The position numbers and the translations under genes are program-made. From a virus, in IMG/VR virus record IMGVR_UViG_3300022931_000021, positions 1-24,560 of that record: a stretch of DNA of 24,560 bases, one strand, 5' to 3'. Below the pieces are notes generated by a model. That model worked only from the letters and a program-made list of their open reading frames with translations. It made no database searches and was not told where the DNA came from. Of the stretch, positions 7,561 to 13,939 are shown one piece after another; position 1 is the stretch's first letter; each line of letters opens with the position of its first letter.

Positions 7561-8147
7561 AATGTGTAATATACGATTATGAAACTTTAAGCCAAAACGC
7601 ATTCAATGGTGTTGTATTATCTGTTGCTGGAATTGCATATGATGAAGATCGTTTCTTAACCAACCCATACACCTACGAAGAACTACTCGATAGTTGTGAG
7701 TATGTTAAGTTTGATGTTAAAGACCAAGTTAAGTATGGTCGTAAGGTTGAGAAAGGTTCATTAGATTGGTGGAAGTCGCAGTCTAAAGATGCTCAAAAGC
7801 AATTGATGCCATCTGATAATGATGTGTCAATCTCAGAATTACTTCTGTTCCTAGAAAGACTAAACATAGCAACTGCTAAAAAGGTATTCACACGAGGTAA
7901 CTCATTCGATCCAGTATTCACACGATCTATATGTGATAGTCTAGGAATAGCAGATCCGACTCCATGGTGGGTCATCAGGGACGTACGATCTTATATAGAC
8001 GGTTTCACTTATGGAACGGACATTAACCACGACTTCATTCCAAAAGACTTAGTTGATAAGTTTGTTCAACACGATCCAGAACACGATGTAGCAATGGATG
8101 TGATGAGAATGCAATTCTTAATCAGGACAATATATGGCAAAGACTAA
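7557..8147 (+). CDS. dexA: DexA-like 3'-5' exonuclease
   Basis: A 196-residue DEDD-type exonuclease close to T4 DexA. Exo I is IYDYET (Asp7, Glu9). The signature SLDWWKSQSKDAQK matches the T4 stretch TIEWWKNQSPEARK. RGNSFDPV and IRDVRS follow, and the C-terminal HDPEHDVAMDVMRMQF matches T4 HDSIHDCAKDILMMKY (T4 sequences from memory). It would degrade DNA from 3' ends. The start chosen is ATG 7557, overlapping the gp44 stop as ATGA and matching the T4 N-terminus; a TTG nine bases upstream is unlikely. In T4, dexA is not between genes 44 and 62, so its place here is unusual. The end overlaps gp62 by 14 bp. Confidence 0.9.
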   Translation: MKCVIYDYETLSQNAFNGVVLSVAGIAYDEDRFLTNPYTYEELLDSCEYVKFDVKDQVKYGRKVEKGSLDWWKSQSKDAQKQLMPSDNDVSISELLLFLERLNIATAKKVFTRGNSFDPVFTRSICDSLGIADPTPWWVIRDVRSYIDGFTYGTDINHDFIPKDLVDKFVQHDPEHDVAMDVMRMQFLIRTIYGKD

Positions 8148-8532
8148 TCCGTTTGACTTCACCAATTCAATCAACAGTTCTAAAAAGAATTTGATGAGGA
8201 AAACTGACAACGATGTGCTTGCTGAGAAATCATACAGTCCATTCCTAACTAACCGTGCATTGTCATATCATAATGATACAGTTGCTATTGCTAATGAGAT
8301 GAACACCAGACACTCACTTGATAAACGTTTACAGTATGAATTCTTATTGAATATTGTACGTCCGAAGAAAAGATATGCTAAGTGGTCTAAGAAAGAGAAG
8401 GGTGGAGATGTTGATATTGTCAAGGAATATTTCAAGTACAATGATATCAAAGCAAGGCAAGCATTAACAATATTGACTAAGGAACAGATTGTAGAGATTA
8501 GACAGAAGTTGGAGAAGGGTGGTAAAGGTTAA
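8134..8532 (+). CDS. 62: Clamp loader small subunit (gp62 homologue, short form)
   Basis: A 132-residue protein, shorter than T4 gp62 (187 aa). The segment RPKKRYAKWSKKEKG parallels the T4 stretch RGKRYGKWAK. The C-terminus (KARQALTILTKEQIVEIRQKL) has the helical pattern of the collar domain. Marine T4-like phages carry short gp62 forms like this as far as I recall. It is the single non-ATPase subunit of the gp44/gp62 loader. It overlaps DexA by 14 bp, and RegA follows after 43 bp, as in T4 (44-62-regA). Confidence 0.82.
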   Translation: MAKTNPFDFTNSINSSKKNLMRKTDNDVLAEKSYSPFLTNRALSYHNDTVAIANEMNTRHSLDKRLQYEFLLNIVRPKKRYAKWSKKEKGGDVDIVKEYFKYNDIKARQALTILTKEQIVEIRQKLEKGGKG

Positions 8533-8536
8533 TTAT

Positions 8537-8544
8537 TATAAATA
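8537..8544 (+). promoter_or_regulatory. T4-type late promoter box upstream of regA
   Basis: TATAAATA (8537-8544) is an exact match to the T4 late promoter core recognised by gp55-bearing polymerase. It lies in the 43-bp gap between gp62 and regA; transcription would start near 8550, about 26 nt before the first regA ATG. An AT-rich gap can produce this by chance, but all four copies I found sit between genes. Confidence 0.55.
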
Positions 8545-8575
8545 TTCTAAATAATCAATTAATTATGAGATCCAA

Positions 8576-8965
8576 ATGATAGATACAATGATAGAAGTCA
8601 CAATTGCGAAAGAAGATGACTTCTTAAAGATTAGAGAAACACTTACTCGCATAGGTGTGTCATCTCAAAAGAATAAAACCATATACCAATCCTGCCATAT
8701 TCTACATAAGAAAGGTAAGTATTACATCACACACTTCAAAGAGTTGTTTGCCTTAGATGGCAAACCAAGCAACTTCGGTGATGAAGATAAAGGTCGTAGA
8801 AATACAATTTCCAATCTTCTAGCAGAATGGGGTTTGGTAACTCTTGTTGATAATGAGAAGAGCAAAGATCCAGTTGCTCCTCTGAGTCAAATCAAAATCC
8901 TTCCGTATAAAGAAAAACGTGAATGGAACCTAGAACCTAAATACAATTTAGGAAAAAACTTCTAA
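8576..8965 (+). CDS. regA: RegA translational repressor
   Basis: A 129-residue protein clearly homologous to T4 RegA (122 aa). The run DFLKIRETLTRIGVSSQKNK and YQSCHILHKKGKYYITHFKE lines up with T4 DFLKVKETLTRMGIANNKDK and YQSCHILQKKGLYYIVHFKE (from memory). RRNTISNLLAEWGL and REWNLEPKYNLGKNF match the T4 C-terminus. RegA binds the start regions of many early phage mRNAs and blocks ribosome loading. The second ATG at 8588 (MIEVTIAKEDD) matches the T4 N-terminus better (MIEITLKKPED), so the true start may be there. Neither ATG has a good ribosome site; I keep 8576 because GAG lies 8 bases upstream. Confidence 0.95.
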   Translation: MIDTMIEVTIAKEDDFLKIRETLTRIGVSSQKNKTIYQSCHILHKKGKYYITHFKELFALDGKPSNFGDEDKGRRNTISNLLAEWGLVTLVDNEKSKDPVAPLSQIKILPYKEKREWNLEPKYNLGKNF

Positions 8966-8969
8966 AAAC

Positions 8970-8998
8970 TTTACTTTCATACCGTTTCAAGGTATAAT
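8970..8998 (+). promoter_or_regulatory. Early-type promoter upstream of the small membrane protein
   Basis: The -35 is TTTACT (8970-8975), the spacer is 17 bp and the -10 is TATAAT (8993-8998) preceded by AAGG. It starts 5 bp after the regA stop codon; the predicted +1 is near 9005. Confidence 0.8.
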
Positions 8999-9014
8999 AA
9001 AGGTAACGAACAAG

Positions 9015-9022
9015 TATAAATA
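9015..9022 (+). promoter_or_regulatory. T4-type late promoter box upstream of the small membrane protein
   Basis: TATAAATA (9015-9022) lies 17 bp after the early-type -10. Transcription would begin near 9028. The leader that follows can form a stem-loop from ACATTCC and GGAAATGT (about 9029-9048, one bulged A) before the coding region. Confidence 0.65.
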
Positions 9023-9096
9023 AACTGAACATTCCTGATAAGGAAATGTCCGTGACGACATTAAACTATTTTTTAAACAAAAAAGAGGTAAGAAAT

Positions 9097-9315
9097 ATGT
9101 TAGATAAAATTAACAGTTGGATTAAAGCAGGTACTGAAACAGGTGTAGCATTAATCGCATTCGCGATTGTATTACAGGTAATTTTTGGTGGAACTGTCCC
9201 TTTCGTAGGTGGTGATATTATTGCTACTATTACTGGTATCGTTGCACAACTTGGTGCTCAAGGACTTGTTGGTCTTGTTGCTGCTGCAGTGCTATATAAA
9301 CTTTTCAATAAGTAA
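9097..9315 (+). CDS. Small two-helix membrane protein, possible holin-like
   Basis: A 72-residue hydrophobic protein. The amphipathic start MLDKINSWIKAG is followed by a first membrane segment at about residues 15-31 (TGVALIAFAIVLQVIF) and a Gly-rich turn, FVGGD. A second membrane segment covers about 42-68 (ATITGIVAQLGAQGLVGLVA), and the end is basic (YKLFNK). The start at 9097 is supported by AGAGG eight bases upstream; an in-frame ATG at 9046 would add 17 residues and has a weaker site. It has both early-type and late-type promoters upstream. Size and layout resemble class II holins or other small phage membrane proteins. No homologue is certain, and no endolysin is next to it. Confidence 0.75.
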   Translation: MLDKINSWIKAGTETGVALIAFAIVLQVIFGGTVPFVGGDIIATITGIVAQLGAQGLVGLVAAAVLYKLFNK

Positions 9316-9380
9316 AGTTATATGAAGTTTAGTAGAACTTAAAACTACGAACCACTTTCAGTCAGCGAAGACGTCGGCGT

Positions 9381-9386
9381 TATAAT
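9381..9386 (+). promoter_or_regulatory. Possible promoter of the tmRNA locus (-10 box)
   Basis: TATAAT at 9381-9386 lies in the gap before the tmRNA. The -35 is poor: TTCAGT (9357-9362) is 18 bp upstream. Just after it comes a GATTGGC/GTCGATC hairpin (9397-9414, loop TAAA) and a 12-bp palindrome ACCAAATTTGGT (9425-9436). Readthrough from the promoters near 8998 and 9022 is another possible source of tmRNA precursor. Confidence 0.4.
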
Positions 9387-9524
9387 GGGAGATAAGGATT
9401 GGCTAAAGTCGATCGAGTGTTCCCACCAAATTTGGTAATTCCGTGAGTTATAATCATAGGCATTACCATTTACTCTTTATTGGAGTTATGATGGACACGA
9501 GTTCAATTCTCGTCGACTCCACCA

Positions 9525-9562
9525 ATGAAGGTATTGTTTCCCCCGACAGTATCTTCTTTGAT
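9525..9562 (+). other. tmRNA intervening segment (excised hairpin)
   Basis: This 38-nt stretch separates the CCA end of the acceptor piece from the 5' end of the coding piece. It can fold into an 11-bp stem (GAAGGTATTGT with ACAGTATCTTC, two wobble pairs) with a C-rich loop. In permuted tmRNAs such a segment is removed by tRNA-type processing enzymes, leaving two pieces. Confidence 0.8.
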
Positions 9563-9622
9563 GGGGTTGCTAGGTTTCGACATGGTAACAGAAGGTTTAG
9601 AGTTGTAAGACCCAAAGTAAAC

Positions 9623-9655
9623 GCAAACGCAGATACTTACGCAATCGCAGCCTGA
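9623..9655 (+). other. tmRNA tag reading frame: ANADTYAIAA
   Basis: Codons GCA AAC GCA GAT ACT TAC GCA ATC GCA GCC then TGA, followed at once by TAG. The peptide ANADTYAIAA parallels the E. coli tag ANDENYALAA and ends in the Ala-Ala needed for ClpXP recognition. The preceding bases AAAGTAAAC resemble the region upstream of the resume codon in bacterial tmRNAs. Confidence 0.9.
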
Positions 9656-9720
9656 TAGGCATAGTGTGATTTGAGGATTTAGGCAGGATGAACCTTATAA
9701 CCAAATCATCCTCCAACTTT

Positions 9721-9767
9721 ATTAAGGAACGCATTACATCCTCCCCCACTGTAGTGTGTTCCTTAAT
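9721..9767 (+). other. 18-bp hairpin with CCUCCCCC loop at the end of the tmRNA locus
   Basis: Arms 9721-9738 and 9750-9767 pair over 18 positions, with two wobbles and no mismatch. The 11-nt loop is TCCTCCCCCAC. No T-run follows, so it is not a classic terminator. It may be the 3' part of the tmRNA coding piece, a pseudoknot partner, or a processing end. A smaller hairpin GGATGA/TCATCC (9686-9711) precedes it and is followed by CTCC. Confidence 0.75.
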
Positions 9768-9788
9768 GAGGTTAATACTTCATTATGA

Positions 9789-9823
9789 CGAGTTGCTCAA
9801 TAGAGGACTCATTTTATAACTCG
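9789..9823 (+). promoter_or_regulatory. Leader hairpin(s) upstream of the Hsp20 gene
   Basis: CGAGTT (9789-9794) can pair with AACTCG (9818-9823). The same left arm can instead pair GAGT with ACTC (9807-9810). The two folds exclude each other. AGGAG (9830-9834) and the Hsp20 ATG follow and are outside both stems. A regulatory role is possible but unproven. Confidence 0.3.
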
Positions 9824-9842
9824 CTTAACAGGAGAAAATAAT

Positions 9843-10301
9843 ATGACTACAAGTGCATATAACTTCCCGAGAGATCTATTCTTGGGATTCGATAGTTTGT
9901 TTGATAATCTATATCAATACGAAGGCAATCAACAATCAAAACAACAAACCTACCCACCATATAACGTGGTAAAGAAAGATGATAATCATTATCTAATTGA
10001 GATCGCTGTCGCAGGATTCAAATCAGATGATATTGATTTAACTTTGGAGAAGGGTGTTTTGACAGTGGAAGGAAACAAGAAACTTAAAGAAGAGGCAACT
10101 GAATATATCCGTAAGGGTATTTCTGCTCGTAATTTTAAACGTTCTTTCACTCTTGCTGATACTATCAAAGTGGTTGGTGCTGACGTTGTAGATGGACTAT
10201 TACTAATTGGTCTTGAAAACGTTGTACCAGAAGAAGAAAAACCTAAAACAATTAATCTTGGAGAGTTTACAAAATCTGCTAAGAAGATCTTGTTAGGTTA
10301 A
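9843..10301 (+). CDS. Small heat-shock protein, Hsp20/IbpA type
   Basis: A 152-residue protein with an N-terminal arm (FPRDLFLGFDSLFDNLYQY). The alpha-crystallin domain spans about residues 38-130: YPPYNVVKKDDNHYLIEIAVAGF..DDIDLTLEKGVLTVEG, then RNFKRSFTLADTIKV and DGLLLIGLENVVPEEEKP. Chaperones of this kind hold unfolding proteins in an ATP-independent manner and are common in T4-like marine phages, perhaps for virion assembly. A strong AGGAG lies eight bases before the ATG. It directly follows the tmRNA locus, so two proteostasis functions are side by side; co-transcription is plausible. Confidence 0.93.
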   Translation: MTTSAYNFPRDLFLGFDSLFDNLYQYEGNQQSKQQTYPPYNVVKKDDNHYLIEIAVAGFKSDDIDLTLEKGVLTVEGNKKLKEEATEYIRKGISARNFKRSFTLADTIKVVGADVVDGLLLIGLENVVPEEEKPKTINLGEFTKSAKKILLG

Positions 10302-10313
10302 TTATAATGAATA

Positions 10314-10331
10314 GGGGATTTTCGGATCCCC
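10314..10331 (+). other. GGGGAT/ATCCCC hairpin after the Hsp20 gene
   Basis: A perfect 6-bp stem with loop TTTCGG, 12 bp after the Hsp20 stop. There is no T-run after it, so an RNA stabiliser or processing site is more likely than an intrinsic terminator. The next gene's ATG is 18 bp further on, with GGAG between. Confidence 0.5.
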
Positions 10332-10349
10332 GACTATGGAGAAATAAGA

Positions 10350-10619
10350 ATGGCAAACGTGTCAAAAATGAACAAGAAACAATTAATGGACCACGGCAAA
10401 AAGTTAGGTATTAAACTTGACGATGGCATGGTCAAAAAGACTATGGTCGGTTTAATCAAAGATGCTAAGGCCACATCTACACCAGCACCTAAAGCAAAGG
10501 CAAAACCTAAAGCAAAGATCGTAGGCAAACCACCAACACCTCAACCAATTCAAATGCCCAAAAAGGTCGTTGAAGATAAATCTATCTGGCAAAAAGTCAA
10601 AGACTTTTTCGGAGTATAG
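10350..10619 (+). CDS. Lysine/alanine/proline-rich small protein, possibly DNA-binding
   Basis: An 89-residue basic protein. The N-terminal 40 residues (MNKKQLMDHGKKLGIKLDDGMVKKTMVGLI) have the two-helix look of SAP or Rho-N type nucleic-acid modules, where MNKKQL..HGKKLGI is the typical first helix and turn. Residues 45-70 are a flexible KAKPKAK/Pro-rich linker like that of histone H1 tails, and the end is a short amphipathic helix (SIWQKVKDFFGV). The fold is inferred from pattern only. TGGAG supports the start. It is followed two bases later by the Sm-like gene and shares its transcript. Confidence 0.65.
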   Translation: MANVSKMNKKQLMDHGKKLGIKLDDGMVKKTMVGLIKDAKATSTPAPKAKAKPKAKIVGKPPTPQPIQMPKKVVEDKSIWQKVKDFFGV

Positions 10620-10620
10620 T

Positions 10621-10914
10621 ATGGATGAAGTTAAGATTGTAAGACTCACAACAGGTGAGGAATTGCTATGTAAGATGGATCCCGCATCAACAATGATTGG
10701 ACCGATTGTAGTTGACACACCAGTACTAATTCTACCAACTGCTGATGGAAAACTAACATTTATGCCATACATGCCGTATGCTGATATTAAGAAATTGAAA
10801 ATCAAAGAACGTAGTATTATGTTCATTGTAGACCCAACTGAAGAACTCGCAGCACAATATAGAAATATGATTGGCGATGTAGTTGTACCACCAAAACCTA
10901 AAATCGTGGTCTAA
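10621..10914 (+). CDS. Conserved-type small protein, possibly Sm-like beta-barrel
   Basis: A 97-residue protein. I use the ATG at 10621 because CGGAG lies eight bases before it; an upstream in-frame start would overlap the previous gene. The stretch VKIVRLTTGEELLCKMD followed by a set of short strands (GPIVVDTPVLILP, KLTFMPYMPYA, ERSIMFIVDPTEELAAQYRNM) looks like an Sm/LSm-type barrel as seen in many marine T4-like phages. The function is unknown; RNA binding is a guess from the fold. It ends just before the DNA polymerase promoter. Confidence 0.6.
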   Translation: MDEVKIVRLTTGEELLCKMDPASTMIGPIVVDTPVLILPTADGKLTFMPYMPYADIKKLKIKERSIMFIVDPTEELAAQYRNMIGDVVVPPKPKIVV

Positions 10915-10916
10915 AC

Positions 10917-10945
10917 TTTACTTTTGGGGAGTTATATTATATAAT
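10917..10945 (+). promoter_or_regulatory. Promoter (CTTTACT class) of the DNA polymerase gene, leaderless
   Basis: The -35 is TTTACT (10917-10922), the spacer is 17 bp and the -10 is TATAAT (10940-10945). The predicted +1 is 10952, one base before the ATG at 10953. There is no room for a ribosome binding site. Confidence 0.82.
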
Positions 10946-10952
10946 ATAAGTA

Positions 10953-13427
10953 ATGAATAAATTTTACACGAACTTTTACCAACGAGGTAATAACGTCTAT
11001 ATTCGTGGATATAAAGATGGTAAACGTTTCAGAGATAAGATCTGGTACAAACCGTCACTGTTTATTTCCACTAACAAAGACACCGAATTCAAAAATATCA
11101 AAGGTGAACCAGTTGATGCTGTTGTTCAAGAATCTATGGGTGATGCCAGAAAATTCTTTCAGAAGTATGATGGTGTTTCAAACTTTGAAGTCTGCGGAAC
11201 TACTCAGTATGCATACTCTTGCATCAATGAGGAATTCGATAACTCATTCAACCAAGAAGATATTGTTGTTGTAAACTTCGATATCGAGGTTGCATCTGGT
11301 GATGGGTTCCCTAGTCCAGATGAAGCATCTCAAGAAGTGACAGCAATCACTGCTAGTTACAAGGGTGTCTACTACACTTTCGGTTGTCAAGACTATACGG
11401 TTAAACGTAAGGACAACAAGTATATCAAGTGTCACGATGAGAAACACTTGCTACATCGTTTCCTTCAGTTTTGGCAGTCTGCCGATCCAGATATTATTAC
11501 TGGTTGGAACATCCGTTTCTTCGATATCCCATACTTAGTGAATAGGATGCGTAAGTTACTCGGTGATAAGCAAACTAAAAACTTCTCACCTGCTGGGTTA
11601 ATCAAAGAACACATTCAAACAGTGTTTAATCGTGAACAGACTGAGTATGAGTTGTGTGGTATTACAACTCTGGACTATCTAGAAGTGTATAAGAAGTTTA
11701 CTTATTCTCAGCAAGAGAGTTATAGACTTGACCATATTGCTCACGTAGAATTGGGTGAACGGAAGTTGGACTACTCTGAAGTGGATAGTTTGTATCAATT
11801 ATATGAAACTGACTATGAAAAGTTTATTGACTATAATATCAAAGACGTTGAGTTAGTTAATCAGATTGAAGAGAAGATGAAACTTCTTGACATGGTAATC
11901 GCACTTGCATACGACGCTAAAGTGAACTATATTGATACGTTCAAGCAAGTACGAATGTGGGATGTATTAATCAATAACTACCTGCTTGAGAAAGGTGTCA
12001 TCGTTCCACCTAAGAAGGATGTTGAAAAGAAAACTCAATTTGCTGGTGGTTATGTTAAAGCACCCCAAGTCGGAATGCACGATTGGGTAATGAGTTTTGA
12101 CTTGGCATCCCTATATCCACATCTTATTATGCAGTATAATATTTCACCTGAAACCTTTTTGGTTGGTGAGTATCAAGATTTAACTGTAGATGGAATCATC
12201 AATGGTAAGTTTGAGAAAAGTTCCGACTGCTTATCCGCAAGTGGATATTCGTATCGAAAAGATAAGCAAGGGTTTCTTCCTGAAATGATGCAACGATTAT
12301 ATGACGATCGTGTTATTTACAAGAAGAAAATGTTAGAGTCTTTAACTAAACTTGAAGAACTGACTAAGTCTGGTGGTGACATAACTCAAGTGACTAAGGA
12401 TATCTCTAAGTACAAGAACCTACAACTAGCAAAGAAAGTACAGTTGAACTCTGCCTATGGTTTCCTAGGTAATCAGTATGCTAGGTTCTTTGACGTTAGG
12501 ATTGCTGAAAGTATTACGTTGTCTGGTCAGTTGTCAATCAAATTCATTGCTAAGAAACTTAATGCATATCTGAATAAGTTGTTGAAGACTGATGAAGACT
12601 ATGTAATTGCTGTTGACACCGACTCAGTATATTTGAAGATGGGTGGGTTAATTGATAAGGTCAAACCTAAGAACCCAGTCGACTTTCTTGATAAGGTTGG
12701 TAAGCAACAAATCGAACCATACATTAATAAGTGCTATGATGAACTTGCCGAGATGATGAATGCATATGAACAGAAAATGTTTATGGATCGTGAGGTTATT
12801 GCCGACAAAGGTATTTGGACTGCTAAGAAACGTTATGTATTAAACGTACACGATAATGAGGGTGTTCGATATGCTACACCTAAGTTGAAAGTGATGGGTT
12901 TGGAAACAGTTAAGTCTTCAACTCCATCAATTTGCAGGGAAGCATTGAAGGAATCCCTTAACATTATCCTTAACAGTGATGAAGAAACAGTACAGAAATA
13001 CATTGCTGACTTCAAGAAAGTGTTTGATGAGCATCCGTTTGAGGACATTGCATTCCCTAGATCCATTTCTGACTTGAATAAATATACTGTTCCAGGTGAC
13101 GATTTGATTATTCCTAAGGGAACATCTATTCATGCCAGAGGTGCGCTAGCATATAACTACCTCGTCAAGAAACATAATCTGACTAAACGTGTTGAGTTAA
13201 TCAAAGACGGTGAGAAGATTAAGTTTTGCTATATGACTGTACCAAATCCAATCAGGCAAAACGTTTTGAGTGTTGCAAATGGTTTACCTAAAGAATTTGA
13301 GATGGAACAATTCATCGATCGTGATTTACAATTCAGTAAGGCATTCGTAGAACCACTAAGAGCAATACTAACTGCTGTTGGGTGGGAAGTTGAGAAGACA
13401 AATAATTTAATGGAGTTTTTCGGATGA
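10953..13427 (+). CDS. 43: DNA polymerase, family B (T4 gp43 homologue)
   Basis: An 824-residue family B polymerase (T4 gp43 is 898 aa). Exo I is NFDIEV (Asp110, Glu112), exo II is IITGWNIRFFDIPYL (about 181-195) and exo III is YNIKDVELV. Polymerase motif A is SFDLASLYP (Asp383), motif B is KKVQLNSAYGFLGNQ and motif C is VDTDSVY (Asp555, Asp557). All catalytic residues are in place, so it should both polymerise and proofread. The promoter is only a few bases upstream, giving an apparently leaderless mRNA. In T4, gp43 represses its own translation through a leader hairpin, which cannot exist here. Its end overlaps the next gene by 4 bp. Confidence 0.97.
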   Translation: MNKFYTNFYQRGNNVYIRGYKDGKRFRDKIWYKPSLFISTNKDTEFKNIKGEPVDAVVQESMGDARKFFQKYDGVSNFEVCGTTQYAYSCINEEFDNSFNQEDIVVVNFDIEVASGDGFPSPDEASQEVTAITASYKGVYYTFGCQDYTVKRKDNKYIKCHDEKHLLHRFLQFWQSADPDIITGWNIRFFDIPYLVNRMRKLLGDKQTKNFSPAGLIKEHIQTVFNREQTEYELCGITTLDYLEVYKKFTYSQQESYRLDHIAHVELGERKLDYSEVDSLYQLYETDYEKFIDYNIKDVELVNQIEEKMKLLDMVIALAYDAKVNYIDTFKQVRMWDVLINNYLLEKGVIVPPKKDVEKKTQFAGGYVKAPQVGMHDWVMSFDLASLYPHLIMQYNISPETFLVGEYQDLTVDGIINGKFEKSSDCLSASGYSYRKDKQGFLPEMMQRLYDDRVIYKKKMLESLTKLEELTKSGGDITQVTKDISKYKNLQLAKKVQLNSAYGFLGNQYARFFDVRIAESITLSGQLSIKFIAKKLNAYLNKLLKTDEDYVIAVDTDSVYLKMGGLIDKVKPKNPVDFLDKVGKQQIEPYINKCYDELAEMMNAYEQKMFMDREVIADKGIWTAKKRYVLNVHDNEGVRYATPKLKVMGLETVKSSTPSICREALKESLNIILNSDEETVQKYIADFKKVFDEHPFEDIAFPRSISDLNKYTVPGDDLIIPKGTSIHARGALAYNYLVKKHNLTKRVELIKDGEKIKFCYMTVPNPIRQNVLSVANGLPKEFEMEQFIDRDLQFSKAFVEPLRAILTAVGWEVEKTNNLMEFFG

Positions 13428-13939
13428 TAGAAGTTTATGAAGATGTATTGAGCCAAGAAGTTTGTAATGAATTAATTTCATTATTTGATTCTACAGATGA
13501 TAAGAGAATGCATCTGATTGATGGTGACACTGAGGTGTTTGATATGTATGAGATCCCTTGGGATAATCCACTAGCAGGATATCTTAAAGAAATCACAAAA
13601 GAACTCAGAAAGCATTATCTAGAAAAGTATGACACACATCATATGATTCCTAAAGAATATAAACTTGAAGGATTCAGAATTAAAAGGTATGAACCTAATA
13701 AGCATTTCTATCCATGGCATTCTGATGTTTCTGGCCTTGGTACTTGTTCGAGGTATATTTCATTCCTATTCTATTTGAATGACAGCGAAGCAGTAACTGA
13801 ATTTGCTGACTTCTCGATAGAACCAAAGAGGGGAAGTATAGTTATGTTCCCTCCATTATGGATGTTTCCGCATAAAGCACATATGCCAACAAAAGCACCA
13901 AAATATATTATGAGTACATATTACCATTATGATAAGTGA
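13424..13939 (+). CDS. 2OG-Fe(II) oxygenase (prolyl-hydroxylase type)
   Basis: A 171-residue oxygenase with the normal HxD site. YPWHSD carries His99 and Asp101, RGSIVMFPPLWMFPHKAHMP carries the distal His150, and KYIMSTYYHY places Lys160 where 2-oxoglutarate is usually held (Lys is used in prolyl 4-hydroxylases). The N-terminal half, VLSQEVCNELISLFDS, is typical of the P4H-like family. Substrates of phage members are unknown. It overlaps the polymerase gene by 4 bp (ATGA) and the MazG-like gene by 11 bp. It is a second oxygenase, unrelated in detail to the HxH protein at 3871. Confidence 0.85.
   Translation: MIEVYEDVLSQEVCNELISLFDSTDDKRMHLIDGDTEVFDMYEIPWDNPLAGYLKEITKELRKHYLEKYDTHHMIPKEYKLEGFRIKRYEPNKHFYPWHSDVSGLGTCSRYISFLFYLNDSEAVTEFADFSIEPKRGSIVMFPPLWMFPHKAHMPTKAPKYIMSTYYHYDK

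Larger units (their letters stand above)
9434..9767 (+). ncRNA. ssrA: Circularly permuted two-piece tmRNA
   Basis: The acceptor piece comes first. Its T arm is ACGAG TTCAATT CTCGT (9497-9513), followed by acceptor strand CGACTCC (9514-9520) and ACCA to 9524. A spacer (9525-9562) follows. The coding piece begins GGGGTTG (9563-9569), which pairs fully with CGACTCC (one G-T and one T-G wobble), then shows the tmRNA-typical GGTTTCGACATGG. The tag frame is at 9623-9655. A P2-like helix is visible between the pieces: CATGGTAAC (9581-9589) with GTTATGATG (9485-9493, one mismatch), and AGAGT (9599-9603) with ACTCT (9472-9476). The 5' hairpin GGTAAT/ATTACC (9434-9467) and the 18-bp hairpin ending at 9767 set my outer limits, which are approximate. 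tmRNA rescues stalled ribosomes and tags the product for proteolysis. This gene order is known from bacteria with permuted ssrA. Confidence 0.9.

Noticed and set aside
9443-9655. A 70-residue + strand frame ending in NADTYAIAA
   Set aside because: It is the tmRNA locus read through; only the last ten codons are translated, as the tag.
10314-10331. Intrinsic terminator after hsp20
   Set aside because: Good stem but no T-run; listed only as a hairpin.
10570-10620. 17-residue upstream extension of the Sm-like protein
   Set aside because: Would overlap the previous gene by 50 bp; ATG 10621 has its own ribosome site.
10452-10826. A 124-residue minus-strand frame
   Set aside because: Antisense to two genes; its C-rich end comes from the Lys/Ala-rich repeat on the + strand.
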